Of a stretch of 64,000 nucleotides of DNA, positions 25,012 through 34,839 are shown in pieces; the first letter of the stretch is position 1, and each line of letters opens with the position of its first letter. The notes beneath the pieces were generated by a model, which searched no databases, had not been told where the DNA came from, and was given only the letters and a program-made list of their open reading frames with translations. A program made the translations under genes and the position numbers. This stretch comes from Verrucomicrobiaceae bacterium (lineage in GTDB: Bacteria > Verrucomicrobiota > Verrucomicrobiia > Verrucomicrobiales > Verrucomicrobiaceae). The stretch lies in NCBI GenBank assembly GCA_027490195.1, contig JAIXYN010000090.1, positions 1 to 64,000 of the forward strand, written 5' to 3'.

Positions 25012-27250
25012 GCTGGAAAGTACCCGGGATGCCTACTATCAGCGCTACCGCCTCGCGGATGTCTTTGCCTCATTAAAGCGTGCGCCGCTTTCGCTGGCCG
25101 ACCGCGTCGCAGAGATCCCCGGCGTGGCTGCGGTGGAGGCCCGGGTGGTGGTCGATGCCACGCTCGATCTCGTGGGCATGACGGAGCCCGCGACAGCACA
25201 TCTGGTATCTCTCCCCAAAGGGCGCTCGCAGACACTCAACCAGGTTTTCATCCGTCAGGGCCGCATGCCCCAGCCCGATGAACGACGTCAGGCCGTAGTG
25301 AGTGAATCCTTCGCGCTGGCAAACAAGCTGCAGATTGGCGACAGCCTGATCGCCATTATCAACGGCCACCGCGACATTATCATTATCTGCGGCATCGGCC
25401 TTTCGCCTGAGTTTGTCTTTGAAGCGCGGCCCGGTCAGACCCTGCCGGACAACAAACGCTACGGCGTCTTCTGGATGAACTACGAATCCATCGCTGTGCC
25501 CTACGATCTCGACGGCGCGTTCAATGATCTCTGCGTCGATCTTTCACCCGGCGCGCATTCTGGACCGGTGATGGCGGAGATCGACCGCCTGCTGCTGGGC
25601 TACGGCGCGCAGGGTGCCTACACGCGGCTCGAGCACAACAGCGCGCAGCGCCTGGATGATGAACTGCGCGTCGTTCGTGCGCTCTCCGTGGCCTACCCCG
25701 TGGTCTTCCTCAGTGTGGCGGCCTTCATGGTAAATGCGGTGCTTGCGCGGCTCGTGCGCCTGCAGCGCGAGCAGATCGCGCAGCTTAAGGCGCTGGGCTA
25801 TTCCTCTTGGCAAGTCGGCCGTCACTACCTGAACTACGCCCTAGTCATTGTCGTGCTGGGCACTCTGATCGGTGGTGTGGTGGGACGTTGGATGGGCGGC
25901 GCACTGGTAAGCATCTACGATCTTTTTTTCCGCTTCCCCGCACTCAACTTCCGCATGGATTACAGTGCCTTGGGCATTGCTTTGGTCGTCAGTACCGTGG
26001 CCTCATTTCTTGGCGTCATCAGCGTCGTCTGGATGGCCGTCAAGCTACCGCCCGCCGAGGCCATGCGGCCAGAGCCACCTGCGGACTTCAAGCCTTCGAT
26101 GATCGAGCGCATGGGCCTCACCCGTGGCAGTAGCCCGGCGCTGCGCATGGCCTTGAGAAACATCGAGCGTCGTCCCGTGCAGGCGCTGTTCACGGTTTTC
26201 GGTCTCGCCTTGGCCACAGGGTTAATGGTGTTGCCAGGCTCCATGGCGGACAGCATCGACTACATGCTCACTTATCAATGGAACGACGTACAGCGGCAGG
26301 ATGTGGTCGCCTTTTTCGCCGAGCCCAGTTCGGGAGATGCGCTGCACAATCTGGAGCAGCTGCCCGGCGTACAGCGGGCCGAGCCAGTCCGTGCCGTGCA
26401 GGCGCGCATTCACTACGGCCACCATTCACGCAAGATCGCTGTCACAGGCCTGCCCCGTGATGCCGATCTCAACCGCCTGCTCGATGCAGAAAGGCGGCTC
26501 ATCGTGCTGCCGGAGGAAGGCATCGTGATGTCCGCGCAGCTCGGCAAAATCCTCGGCGCACGCATTGGTGATGTGGTTCAGGTGGAGGCTCTCGAAGGCC
26601 GGCGCGAAACGATCGGGGTCCCTATCCGTGGTTTTATGGAAGACTTCGCCGGCATCTCCGCCTTCATGGACATCAGCGCCCTGCATCGCCTCATGCGTGA
26701 AGGCGACACCGTGAGCGGGGCCTACATGACCGTGGATCAAAACCGCTGGAGCGACTTCATGCGCGCTGTGAAGGACACGCCGCGCATCGCCATCACCCTG
26801 GTCAAACAGGACCAGCTCGATTCCTTTCGCAGCACCACCGGCCAGAGCATCGGCATCCTACGCAAGCTCTACCTCGTGCTCGCCATCGTTGTGGCCTTTG
26901 GCGTCGTTTACAACAGCGCCCGCATCGCCCTCTCAGAGCGCAGCCGCGACCTCGCCACCCTGCGCGTCGTCGGCTTCACCCAGCGCGAAGTGGCCGGTGT
27001 GCTGCTCGGCGAGCTTCTGCTCCTCATCGCCGCCGCCATCCCCGCAGGCCTCCTCTTTGGCAAAGGCCTCGCCACCTTCATCATTTCTAAAGTCAGCACC
27101 GAAACCATCCGCATGCCCCTCGTCATCAGCCTGCACACCTACACCATGGCCGTCCTCGTCGTCGCCGCCGCCTCATGCGCCTCCTTCATCGTCGTCAGCC
27201 GCATGCTGCGCCAGCTCGACATGGTGGGCGTGCTGAAGGCGAGGGATTGA
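24884..27250 (+). CDS. FtsX-type ABC transporter permease (permease B)
   Basis: A 788-residue paralogue of permease A with the same architecture: N-terminal helix, periplasmic domain, FtsX domain (about 265-395), second helix, second periplasmic domain and C-terminal FtsX domain with VYNSARIALSERSRDLATLR (positions about 675-694). Long identical blocks with permease A include LVRLQREQIAQLKALGY and MALRNIERRP. The two were probably adjacent, with an 18-nt spacer, before the island arrived, and may form a heterodimer served by a separately encoded ATPase. The gene is intact. Downstream, 27251-27521 contains nothing I can identify. Confidence 0.85.
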   Translation: MLTPLDLKLFRDLGRMKGQIVAVSLVMACGLAMMIMTRSIVLTLESTRDAYYQRYRLADVFASLKRAPLSLADRVAEIPGVAAVEARVVVDATLDLVGMTEPATAHLVSLPKGRSQTLNQVFIRQGRMPQPDERRQAVVSESFALANKLQIGDSLIAIINGHRDIIIICGIGLSPEFVFEARPGQTLPDNKRYGVFWMNYESIAVPYDLDGAFNDLCVDLSPGAHSGPVMAEIDRLLLGYGAQGAYTRLEHNSAQRLDDELRVVRALSVAYPVVFLSVAAFMVNAVLARLVRLQREQIAQLKALGYSSWQVGRHYLNYALVIVVLGTLIGGVVGRWMGGALVSIYDLFFRFPALNFRMDYSALGIALVVSTVASFLGVISVVWMAVKLPPAEAMRPEPPADFKPSMIERMGLTRGSSPALRMALRNIERRPVQALFTVFGLALATGLMVLPGSMADSIDYMLTYQWNDVQRQDVVAFFAEPSSGDALHNLEQLPGVQRAEPVRAVQARIHYGHHSRKIAVTGLPRDADLNRLLDAERRLIVLPEEGIVMSAQLGKILGARIGDVVQVEALEGRRETIGVPIRGFMEDFAGISAFMDISALHRLMREGDTVSGAYMTVDQNRWSDFMRAVKDTPRIAITLVKQDQLDSFRSTTGQSIGILRKLYLVLAIVVAFGVVYNSARIALSERSRDLATLRVVGFTQREVAGVLLGELLLLIAAAIPAGLLFGKGLATFIISKVSTETIRMPLVISLHTYTMAVLVVAAASCASFIVVSRMLRQLDMVGVLKARD

Positions 27251-27521
27251 GGGCCTTTCCCCTTCAAACGCAACCATCCCAACTGGCCCGCCGGCTCTCC
27301 TGGGCGTGCGAGCGTTCATGGCGTAAAGGTAGGGCGGTTCAAGAGTTCCCATTCCGCATCACTGAGATCGGTGTCTTAGCCTGCTGGCTGGTAAGTTTTC
27401 GCTTCCATTGACCACCCTGCCTCAACTCCTTTTCACTCGCTACAATCTTTTGCCGGATAGACTCTAAGCAATGTGTTCAATTTATGGTGTCTGGCTTTTG
27501 ATTAGAAAGATTCGTGGCGGG

Positions 27522-29993
27522 CTATTTCACAAATTCACTGAACAAAAGTGCCCAGTCTTCAGGCAGAACGAAACGCTGTAGTGGATCGGCCTTTACTGGC
27601 TCGATTGAACCGGTCTCGCTGACACGACAACCTGCGATTTGATGAGCAATGGCCACAATAGCAGACACTTGGTATTTACTTAGCACGGCCTGCGATGAAG
27701 GAAGCCTCGGCCTGAAATTGAGGCTGCCAGAAAGCCGTTTCCCGGCTTTTCGGTCAAAATAAGTGATTCTTGCTTCACCTGCACCGTCTTTTTTGTCATC
27801 GACGATCAGCCAAAAGACATCGCCAGAATGATCTACAAAACCTAACCCCTTCAATACGTCTCTTTCAGAGCTGAAGATGTCGTTCGTCCTAGCTTGAATA
27901 TACGAACCATCTTTTGATGCTATCTTCACCTCTCTTGACCTGCCTGCGATGAAGCATGAAAGTGTGATTTGACCGTTGTTTGACGATGCTTTTGCATCTT
28001 CGAGGTTCTCTTCACCATGAAAAAAGTCGTTCAGATCGTCACCTAGAGCCGGGCTACTCAAGGCTGCGCTCTTGATGAATTTGCAAAGCATGCGATCTTG
28101 CCACTTTGTTCCCCATCGCGCTTCTTGAAGCCCTTTAACCCAAGGATTTGTGACGGTTCCACCTTCGTAATATATGCAAGGAAGCACCTCTTGGGTGGCA
28201 AAATCAGTGATCAACCATGTTGATTCAACGTAAGGCTTCAATTGAGGGGTGGGGAATTCTGCTTCTGTTAGTAAATGCAGCGGATCAGGCGAGCGAATAT
28301 CTAAATCGCTACTGAAAGGCTTTTTGCATTTCCAAGCTCCTCCTCGACTTGCGACCCACATGAAGAGACCTGCATCCTCATTTGATGCCATGCTGTACCC
28401 TTCATTGGCGGAAAATGAATCGGCTGTCACCAAGTATGTCAATGATTCGGTGTCGGCCATTACGATCGAAACCTCTGCCTCCTGCCCTGTTGAGCATCCA
28501 AAACTAGCCTCCAGGGCCAGCATCTCGTAACGTCCGTCGTTACTCCAGCCAACTGAATGTAGAGTTCCAAAAAGGCTTTCTTGGCGTTCATCATCTTGGG
28601 AGGCGCGCAAATCCTGACCGCCTTGATCCGCACGTTTTGGGTTTAACTCTGAATGGTGACCATTTTCAACAGACCATGCCAGTATTCTTGAAATCACAAA
28701 TTCTGATTCGTGATTGCTGCCAATGATCCGACATACCGAGTTGTTGGGGCTAATAGCTATAGAAACAGAAGCACTCTCCTTCATCGGCGCTTCTTCTGGT
28801 TCATGATTTGTGTTTTCACCGGCCAATTGCCTCTTGGAATCATGAAGCATGCCATCCTCGTGCTGTTCCCAAACCGAGTTAACCCATTGCAGACGTAACA
28901 GCTTTCCGGAGCGCAGGACCACACAAATCCAATCACCGTTCGTAGTAGAGTCAGCGTCCGCTACTTCTTCGTGGAACAGCACTTCTTGAGACCTAACTCG
29001 CTGTGGGTCTTCGACCACTAGCTTACGCGAGTCAGGTTCTCCAAGCGCCAGATTGAGCCGCTTTCTCCGAGAACTGTGATGAAGATTTTGATTCGGCTGC
29101 GCTGATCGCTTTGGCAATATTCGGCGATTTTGTGAATTCCAAATAGGATGCTCAATACCTGAGTCAGGAGTGTTTGCATCATCAACCGGCAGTATCCAGG
29201 TGCGCTCGGCGATGGCCATCCATAAACCAACGCGGGCCGAATAGTCATCTGGGGTCAACTCAAACGCTTTGGCAAACCGAGCTACCGCTTCTGCCCCCTT
29301 GCCTTCGTTGATCAAATCGGCACCACTTTCTATCTGAGCACGAGCTGTTTGAACGATCAAAGCTCTTTGTCGGGCTTCCGAGTCTCTCCAAAAGCCTATC
29401 GTCAGACCAAGTAGCAGCATCAAGAGGAGTATGACGCCCACGATCCATCGAGTTCTGCGGGAGGCTTTTCTTAGCTCCTGGAAATCGTTCAGAAGCTTTT
29501 CGACGATCAGAGATGACGGCGATCCTATCTCGAAAGCAGAATCCGAATCATACGCGCATATGTTGTCGGTCGTGCTTCCAAGTAAAGTTAGTAATGTCGA
29601 TTTAGGATTGTCTTGATGGGAAAGACTTTTTCTGGTGCCAACGGGGACAATCAAGCCGGTGGAGTGTCGTCTTTTGAACTCGACAATTTCATTTCTCAAA
29701 TGCATAGCCTCCTCGTCGTGAGCATGCGGAGTGACGACAACAATCAACCGAGTGGTCTTTGCCAAGGCTCGGGCCTGCATGGAAGGAAGACTCCCACCGG
29801 CATGGTAGTGTCGGACGTCGAGAAAGCAGTCCAGTTTTTTCCCACCGCTTGTAAGCGCATTGTAGAGAGAGAGAGCATATGCCTTCCCGTCCAAAGACCG
29901 GTGAGCGATGAAATAGTCATACCCAAAGAACCAGTCCAGCAGCCGATGGTGCCAAGTTGAGAAATTGGTGCGGTTAGTCGCTTGATCTTTCAT
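27522..29993 (-). CDS. TIR domain, transmembrane helix and C-terminal repeat-like region
   Basis: An 823-residue protein from ATG 29993 (an in-frame TTG is at 30014). Residues about 24-150 form a TIR domain: box 1 YDYFIAHRS, the loop CFLDVRHYHAGGSL, then TRLIVVVTP and LRNEIVEF, whose Glu102 is a candidate NADase catalytic residue. A single helix WIVGVILLLMLLLGLTIGFW (about 183-202) follows, then a short TPR-like stretch (GKGAEAVARFAKAFELTPDD) and about 550 residues of beta-rich sequence resembling a degenerate WD40/propeller. The TIR is predicted cytoplasmic and the rest periplasmic, so it may sense an outside signal. Codon use is less GC-rich than in its neighbours, which hints at transfer. 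Defence or stress signalling is plausible, not shown. Confidence 0.7.
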   Translation of the reverse strand: MKDQATNRTNFSTWHHRLLDWFFGYDYFIAHRSLDGKAYALSLYNALTSGGKKLDCFLDVRHYHAGGSLPSMQARALAKTTRLIVVVTPHAHDEEAMHLRNEIVEFKRRHSTGLIVPVGTRKSLSHQDNPKSTLLTLLGSTTDNICAYDSDSAFEIGSPSSLIVEKLLNDFQELRKASRRTRWIVGVILLLMLLLGLTIGFWRDSEARQRALIVQTARAQIESGADLINEGKGAEAVARFAKAFELTPDDYSARVGLWMAIAERTWILPVDDANTPDSGIEHPIWNSQNRRILPKRSAQPNQNLHHSSRRKRLNLALGEPDSRKLVVEDPQRVRSQEVLFHEEVADADSTTNGDWICVVLRSGKLLRLQWVNSVWEQHEDGMLHDSKRQLAGENTNHEPEEAPMKESASVSIAISPNNSVCRIIGSNHESEFVISRILAWSVENGHHSELNPKRADQGGQDLRASQDDERQESLFGTLHSVGWSNDGRYEMLALEASFGCSTGQEAEVSIVMADTESLTYLVTADSFSANEGYSMASNEDAGLFMWVASRGGAWKCKKPFSSDLDIRSPDPLHLLTEAEFPTPQLKPYVESTWLITDFATQEVLPCIYYEGGTVTNPWVKGLQEARWGTKWQDRMLCKFIKSAALSSPALGDDLNDFFHGEENLEDAKASSNNGQITLSCFIAGRSREVKIASKDGSYIQARTNDIFSSERDVLKGLGFVDHSGDVFWLIVDDKKDGAGEARITYFDRKAGKRLSGSLNFRPRLPSSQAVLSKYQVSAIVAIAHQIAGCRVSETGSIEPVKADPLQRFVLPEDWALLFSEFVK

Positions 29994-30078
29994 AGCGGAG
30001 ATTGGCAAATGCAATTTCTGTGAAATTGAGGTCGGTTGCGTCGCTGACTGATCTTGTGATAATCCACATGAGCAAATT

Positions 30079-31731
30079 TCACAGCAGCCCCAATGCCGTC
30101 TCGATATTCTGCTGGCGGCCTTCCATAAGGGGCTTGCCGGCGTGGACGTAGGTGGTGTCTTTCATGAGCTTGGCGAGGCCGACATCACGCTGGTAGCCAG
30201 AGACAAGGTGGTCGTAAGGGATGGTGGGTTTGGCGGGCGGGGTGGCGCGGTAGTTGCCGCTGTAAAAGTAGCCGTGCACGACGCCGGCGAGGACCTTGGC
30301 TTGGCGGACGATGTTGTCCTTGATCTTGTCGAGACGGAAGAGGCCCATGTAGAGGCGGCGGGTGCCGCCCGTGAGGTCCTTGTTCTTCAGGTGGCCGAGG
30401 TAGAGGAAGAAGTGCTCGAGGTTTCGGGCAATGGGCATGGGCTTGTTCCATGCGGGGGCATCCGGACCGTTCCAGTCACGAATGCGCTCTGGAAGAGGAA
30501 GCAGGCCGCGCTCGCCTTCGGAGTGCCTGTGATCAGGGTCCACCTTACCATCACTGCGCAGTCCCGCCTCGCAGTAGGTGAGCACCCACGCATCCTCACG
30601 GGTGAGCGGGCAGGTGGCGGCTCCATACTTCTGGGTGAGCCTGGCGTTCACCGCGGCAATGAGGCGGGTGAGTTCCTTGTCGTTTTGCTTCAGGAACTGC
30701 TCTTTGGCGAGATCCTTCGTGACGAACACAAAGTCGTCTTCCTTGGGTGCAATGGTGCTGGCGACAATCTTCTCAGTCACAGCGCTGGGGACCGGATTGG
30801 AGATCGTGATGGCATACTCGTCGATGGCGTCGGCATAGGCGGCGGCCAGCTCGTCTTTAATCGCAGCGACGGCGGCAAATTCGGCCTCGTTGTCGATGAA
30901 GAAGGGCTCGCCCAGGACGATGACGGCTTTGGTCATGGCAAGCTGGTCGCCGCCACGATCTGAGCTGGTCTTTGGCTTGATCTTGCGGTCACGCAGGCCG
31001 AGGCGGACGAGGAAATGCTTTTGCAGAATGCCGGCGAACTTTTTCCCTTCGATGCTGGTGTGGAAATAAAGCACCTCACTGCCGCCCGCTTTGGTGTCGG
31101 CGGCGTTGGCGTGCAGGCTGATGACGAAATTGGGGTTCAGGGCGTTCGTCTTGGCTGGTAGGGCGCGGCGTCCTTCATCATTCCCAGGCTCGCGATTAAT
31201 GGTGATGATGCGGGCGTTTTTAACCTTGGCCTGAATCATGGCGGCGAGTTCTTTGTTGAAGGTGAACTCTGAGACTTTTTTGCCGTTCAGACGGCCGGTG
31301 GCTCCGGGAGCATCCGGGTGATGGCCGATGTCGAGCACGCAGAGCGGCTGTGGATCGGAGGCCTTGATCTCGAGCGGCTGCTCTTCGGCAGGAACGGGTT
31401 CCGGCTCGCCCACGATCTCGTCACGCACCTCGCGGGCGATTCCTAGGACGCGGCCATGGATGCCTTTATTGTTATCCACCAGCCGGGCAAAGACGCTCGA
31501 AGCGAGCGGCGGCACGGACTCGACGAGCGAGCAGTCGAGAATCACATCCTCGCTGGGCAGGCCACGGATCGCCGCAAAGAGGCCGTCACGCTCACGCGCC
31601 TCAGGAAACGGATTCTTTTTGGCTTCCTGAACGGAAGTGCCCTCAGGAGATGAGGAGAGGAAAAACTCCCCTTCAGAGGTGCGGAAGACATTGTTGGCGA
31701 GGAAGCGGCCGAAGTGCAGGGGCTGTTTCAT
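30079..31731 (-). CDS. N-acetylmuramoyl-L-alanine amidase (Amidase_3) with extra N- and C-terminal domains
   Basis: The 550-residue product has a zinc amidase domain at about 130-310: VLDIGHHPDAPGA (His137), Glu155 in KVSEFTF, SLHANA (His207) and the late catalytic Glu275 in VLGEPFF. These are the residues expected for cleavage of the bond between muramic acid and L-alanine. No signal peptide is visible, and the first 120 residues form an unrecognised domain. The C-terminal 200 residues (from about DAWVLTYCEAG, with RHSEGERGLLPLPERIRDWN) resemble a lysozyme-like fold in pattern, a suggestion only. Lack of a signal peptide raises the possibility of a non-classical export route or a cytoplasmic role. 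Confidence 0.75.
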   Translation of the reverse strand: MKQPLHFGRFLANNVFRTSEGEFFLSSSPEGTSVQEAKKNPFPEARERDGLFAAIRGLPSEDVILDCSLVESVPPLASSVFARLVDNNKGIHGRVLGIAREVRDEIVGEPEPVPAEEQPLEIKASDPQPLCVLDIGHHPDAPGATGRLNGKKVSEFTFNKELAAMIQAKVKNARIITINREPGNDEGRRALPAKTNALNPNFVISLHANAADTKAGGSEVLYFHTSIEGKKFAGILQKHFLVRLGLRDRKIKPKTSSDRGGDQLAMTKAVIVLGEPFFIDNEAEFAAVAAIKDELAAAYADAIDEYAITISNPVPSAVTEKIVASTIAPKEDDFVFVTKDLAKEQFLKQNDKELTRLIAAVNARLTQKYGAATCPLTREDAWVLTYCEAGLRSDGKVDPDHRHSEGERGLLPLPERIRDWNGPDAPAWNKPMPIARNLEHFFLYLGHLKNKDLTGGTRRLYMGLFRLDKIKDNIVRQAKVLAGVVHGYFYSGNYRATPPAKPTIPYDHLVSGYQRDVGLAKLMKDTTYVHAGKPLMEGRQQNIETALGLL

Positions 31732-32482
31732 GGGATAATTCGAGGCTGATGGTTTGGAGTCTTAAAAGAGAGATTTTTTTGACGGCCAACGTGGTGCTGG
31801 TGGTTTTGACCCGAACGACATCAATTCGTATTCTAGAACACATTCGGTTTCACAGCCATCCCATAGGGTCTTGATGTTTTTGAAGAGAAGTGGGCTGACT
31901 AAGGGCGCGAAGCGGCTTGATTTAGAGTGCAAATTCTAAAGTAAAATACACGCCAGTAACTCAGTCAGCAAGTCATCAACACTAAAAAAAGATGCAAGAA
32001 AAATAATCCATACACTTAGTGGGGGTGGATGGTACAACGTATTGATTTACAATGCGTCTCATGGATCTATGTACCTCCTCACTGGCGCTTACGATGGCGG
32101 CAGAGGGGGGCGGTATTCATGCGTTGCAGTCCCATCATCTTCGTTCACTCCAATTCGTCAGCCTTTCAACGGCAGTGCCGATGGCTCTTTTTGGCGACTA
32201 CAGCGCCAACTTTGATGAAGCTGCCCAGTTTGCGGGCATGCCTGATACCATCGTCCCCTGGGCCACGCCAGCGGAGGCCGACAAGCCCACTGCTCTGCTG
32301 CCTCCGCCTGCGACCGTGGAGGCCGAGCCAAAAAAGGGCTCTTTGGAAAGATGAAGGGGTGGTTTCATCAATCGAATCCGGAATGGCGGGGCGGTCCTGA
32401 TTGATTCGGCGTTTCTCAAGCCGCTGCGGAATTCAACCGGGTGCCTTCAAAATGCTTGGCCTCGTCTGCGTTTTGAGGTGTA
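31732..32482. other. Long intergenic stretch with one doubtful ORF
   Basis: A 751-bp region between divergent genes. The part 31860-32050 is AT-rich and may hold promoters. A 100-codon frame at 32052-32354 (+) begins MRLMDLCTSSLAL and ends in a Pro/Glu/Lys-rich tail. It has no recognisable domain, and a competing frame overlaps it, so I do not call it a gene with confidence. No RNA gene is recognisable. Confidence 0.4.
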
Positions 32483-34357
32483 ATGCCACGCATGAGCCAG
32501 ACTGCTTCTCACAACCCGGCCTTTGCCCTCGTGGCACAGCGTGTCCAGGTGTGGGTGGCGCTGCTGCGCTGGCTTGCGGTGCTGCGCATGACGCTGATTC
32601 CGGCCTCGCTGGTGCTGGTGCTCCTCATGCTGGCGGCGCTGCGTGGGTCAGGGGTGGTGTTTTCACCGTGGCTGGGTCTGGTCCTGTGGCTGGCAGGCTG
32701 TCTTGGCTACGTGTGGTGGCAGCGTCCCGGTGAGTTCAGCGCGCTGGCCTTGTGGGATCAGGCGGCGGGGCGACGCGAGGCTTTCGCCTCCGCCTGGTGG
32801 TTTGAGAAGCATGCGGAAGAAGGAGAGACTGCGCGGGCGCATATTGACGCGCAGCGTGAGGTTTTGGCGCAGGCATGGCCCGCTTCATTGAAGCAAGACT
32901 TGCCGTTACGGCCGGACCGCTGGCTCGCTCTACCGCTGCTCATTGCGATTCTCGGCAGCTTCATCAGCATTGTCATGGCCCCGCCTTCTGAGGTGGTGGT
33001 GATGGATCAGGACATGACGCGCAAAGCCGCTGAAGAGGCGAAGAAGCTGGCGCAGACCGACTGGGAAAAGAAGAAACTCGCGGGTCTCAAGGATGAGGAG
33101 TCCAAGCAGGTGGATGATTTGAAACAGAAGCTGCAAAAGACCGCTTCAGTGCTCGCCAATGCGGGGGGCAAGGACGCGCGCGATGTGCTGGCCGAACTGG
33201 AGAAGCGTGCGCGTGAAGCGGAGAAACTCGCGGAGGAACTGGGTAACGGCAAGGAGCCCTGGGCTTCTGAAAAACTCATCGATGCGTTGCGCCAGCATGC
33301 CGACACAGCAGATCTGGGGGACGCCGTGGCTGCAAAGAATGCCCAAGCCGCTTCGCAGGCCGCTGAGGCGCTGGCCACCCAGCTCAAATCACCCCAGTTC
33401 AATGCTGAAGCGAAAGAGCGGATGAATGAAACGCTCAAGGATGCGCAGCAGCAGGCTGACAAGGAGGATCGCAAACGTGCCGTAGGTCAGAACGTTCTCG
33501 CGGCGGGAGATCAGATGCAGCAGGGCAAACCGGCAGGTGCTGGCGAAGAATTTCAAAAACTCGCCGACAAGCTGCGCGACCTCGCGCTGCGTGAGCAGTC
33601 GCGCAAGGAGCTGCAGCAGCTTGCGCAGCAGTTGCGTGATTCTGGCAGCAACATCGCCGGACAGCAGGACAGCAGCAATGGGGCGATGCAGCAAATGAGC
33701 CAAGCAGGGCAGGGGGATTCCTCCCAGCAGCAGGGGCAGCAGAGTGTACCGCAGACAGGGCAGTCGCAGAATGGCCAGCAGATGCTCAATCCACCGGGCA
33801 TGGGCCAAGCAGGGCAGCAAAACCAAATGCAGCAGCCTCAGGAAGGACAAGGGCAGGGGCAGCAACAGCAGCCTATGATGAGTATGGGCCAGGGGCAGCC
33901 GGGACAGGCTGGCAAGCAGGGCCAGCCCGGCGATGGCCAGCCGATGCTACTCGCACCAATTCCTGGAGGAGCCAAGCCGGATGACAAGGCCCCCACGATC
34001 ATCATTACAGGAGAAGGCGCGCCGCCTGACCCCAATGGTCCTATGCTCGCCATGCCCGGCAATGGTCTGCCCCCCGGCAAAGGCAAAGCTGACCTTAACA
34101 ATGCCCCCACTACCAAGCAGAGCACCGACAATCAAAGAGTGGTCCGCGCCCAGCAGGGCAACGAGGGCCAGAGCACCGTGCGCAGCGTCGAAGGTGGTGT
34201 GCGCAATGAACAGTCCACCCGCACCTCCACACAGACCGCGCTCGATGTGATCCAAGCTGAAGAAGCCGCCCTAGATGAGGCCGCCCTGCCACCCGCACGT
34301 CGAGAACAGGTGCGGCGCTACTTCAACGAATTGCGGAAACGATTTGAGGGGAAGTGA
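32483..34357 (+). CDS. Gln/Gly-rich coiled-coil membrane protein (DUF4175-like)
   Basis: The 624-residue product has two close membrane helices (about 36-56 and 60-75) and a third near 150-168, then a long charged coiled coil (about 175-400), a low-complexity Gln/Gly/Met/Pro region (about 400-520) and a conserved-looking end, LPPARREQVRRYFNELRKRF. This layout recalls the DUF4175-like proteins that accompany MoxR/DUF58/VWA genes in this group of bacteria, but none of those partners is in the window. A GAGGTG lies only 2 nt before ATG 32483; a second in-frame ATG at 32492 has better spacing. Function unknown. Confidence 0.6.
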   Translation: MPRMSQTASHNPAFALVAQRVQVWVALLRWLAVLRMTLIPASLVLVLLMLAALRGSGVVFSPWLGLVLWLAGCLGYVWWQRPGEFSALALWDQAAGRREAFASAWWFEKHAEEGETARAHIDAQREVLAQAWPASLKQDLPLRPDRWLALPLLIAILGSFISIVMAPPSEVVVMDQDMTRKAAEEAKKLAQTDWEKKKLAGLKDEESKQVDDLKQKLQKTASVLANAGGKDARDVLAELEKRAREAEKLAEELGNGKEPWASEKLIDALRQHADTADLGDAVAAKNAQAASQAAEALATQLKSPQFNAEAKERMNETLKDAQQQADKEDRKRAVGQNVLAAGDQMQQGKPAGAGEEFQKLADKLRDLALREQSRKELQQLAQQLRDSGSNIAGQQDSSNGAMQQMSQAGQGDSSQQQGQQSVPQTGQSQNGQQMLNPPGMGQAGQQNQMQQPQEGQGQGQQQQPMMSMGQGQPGQAGKQGQPGDGQPMLLAPIPGGAKPDDKAPTIIITGEGAPPDPNGPMLAMPGNGLPPGKGKADLNNAPTTKQSTDNQRVVRAQQGNEGQSTVRSVEGGVRNEQSTRTSTQTALDVIQAEEAALDEAALPPARREQVRRYFNELRKRFEGK

Positions 34358-34375
34358 AGGGGCCTCACCCAGCTT

Positions 34376-34816
34376 ATGCAGGCGATCTTGAACTCGACCA
34401 AAATGCTGGCCATTTCATGGACTGAGGGCGTGAACTTCCTTCTTGTGATCGCTGGCAGTATTTTAACATGTTATGCATTTGCTGCGATGTGCTTTTTGTT
34501 CCACCGCTTTGTCCGAAGGGAGACGGCAGAGCGGCAGCGGCATTTTCTGGGGAAGTTATACTTCTTCTTCACCTTCCGCCCTTTCAGCCAGGCCAAAACA
34601 GAAGTGACGCAGCAAACGATTCGCGAAGCGGGACGACGAGTTTGGGGACTGGTGGCAATGGCATGCGTCTCGTTGAACCACGGGATGACTTCCTATAACC
34701 TCATCGCGAGCATTGGGATTTTATATTTTGGCGGATTAACGCTGTCTTATGCCTGGTACGGGCAGCGCTGCCTAAGGATGCTGGGATTGGAGACTTTCAA
34801 GAAAGAGACGGTCTAG
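34376..34816 (+). CDS. Small membrane protein of unknown function
   Basis: A 146-residue protein with about four hydrophobic segments (near 18-42, 62-68, 90-108 and 110-128), no recognised motif. It begins 18 bp after the preceding gene and is likely co-transcribed with it. An Arg/Lys-rich loop (FVRRETAERQRHFLGK) lies after the first helix. Confidence 0.5.
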   Translation: MQAILNSTKMLAISWTEGVNFLLVIAGSILTCYAFAAMCFLFHRFVRRETAERQRHFLGKLYFFFTFRPFSQAKTEVTQQTIREAGRRVWGLVAMACVSLNHGMTSYNLIASIGILYFGGLTLSYAWYGQRCLRMLGLETFKKETV

Positions 34817-34839
34817 GCTATTTCTCAGAAAGTGATCAC

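Noticed and set aside
32029-32400. 123-codon frame overlapping the doubtful ORF at 32052
   Set aside because: Trp/Arg/Cys-rich shadow composition; neither of the two frames is clearly coding.
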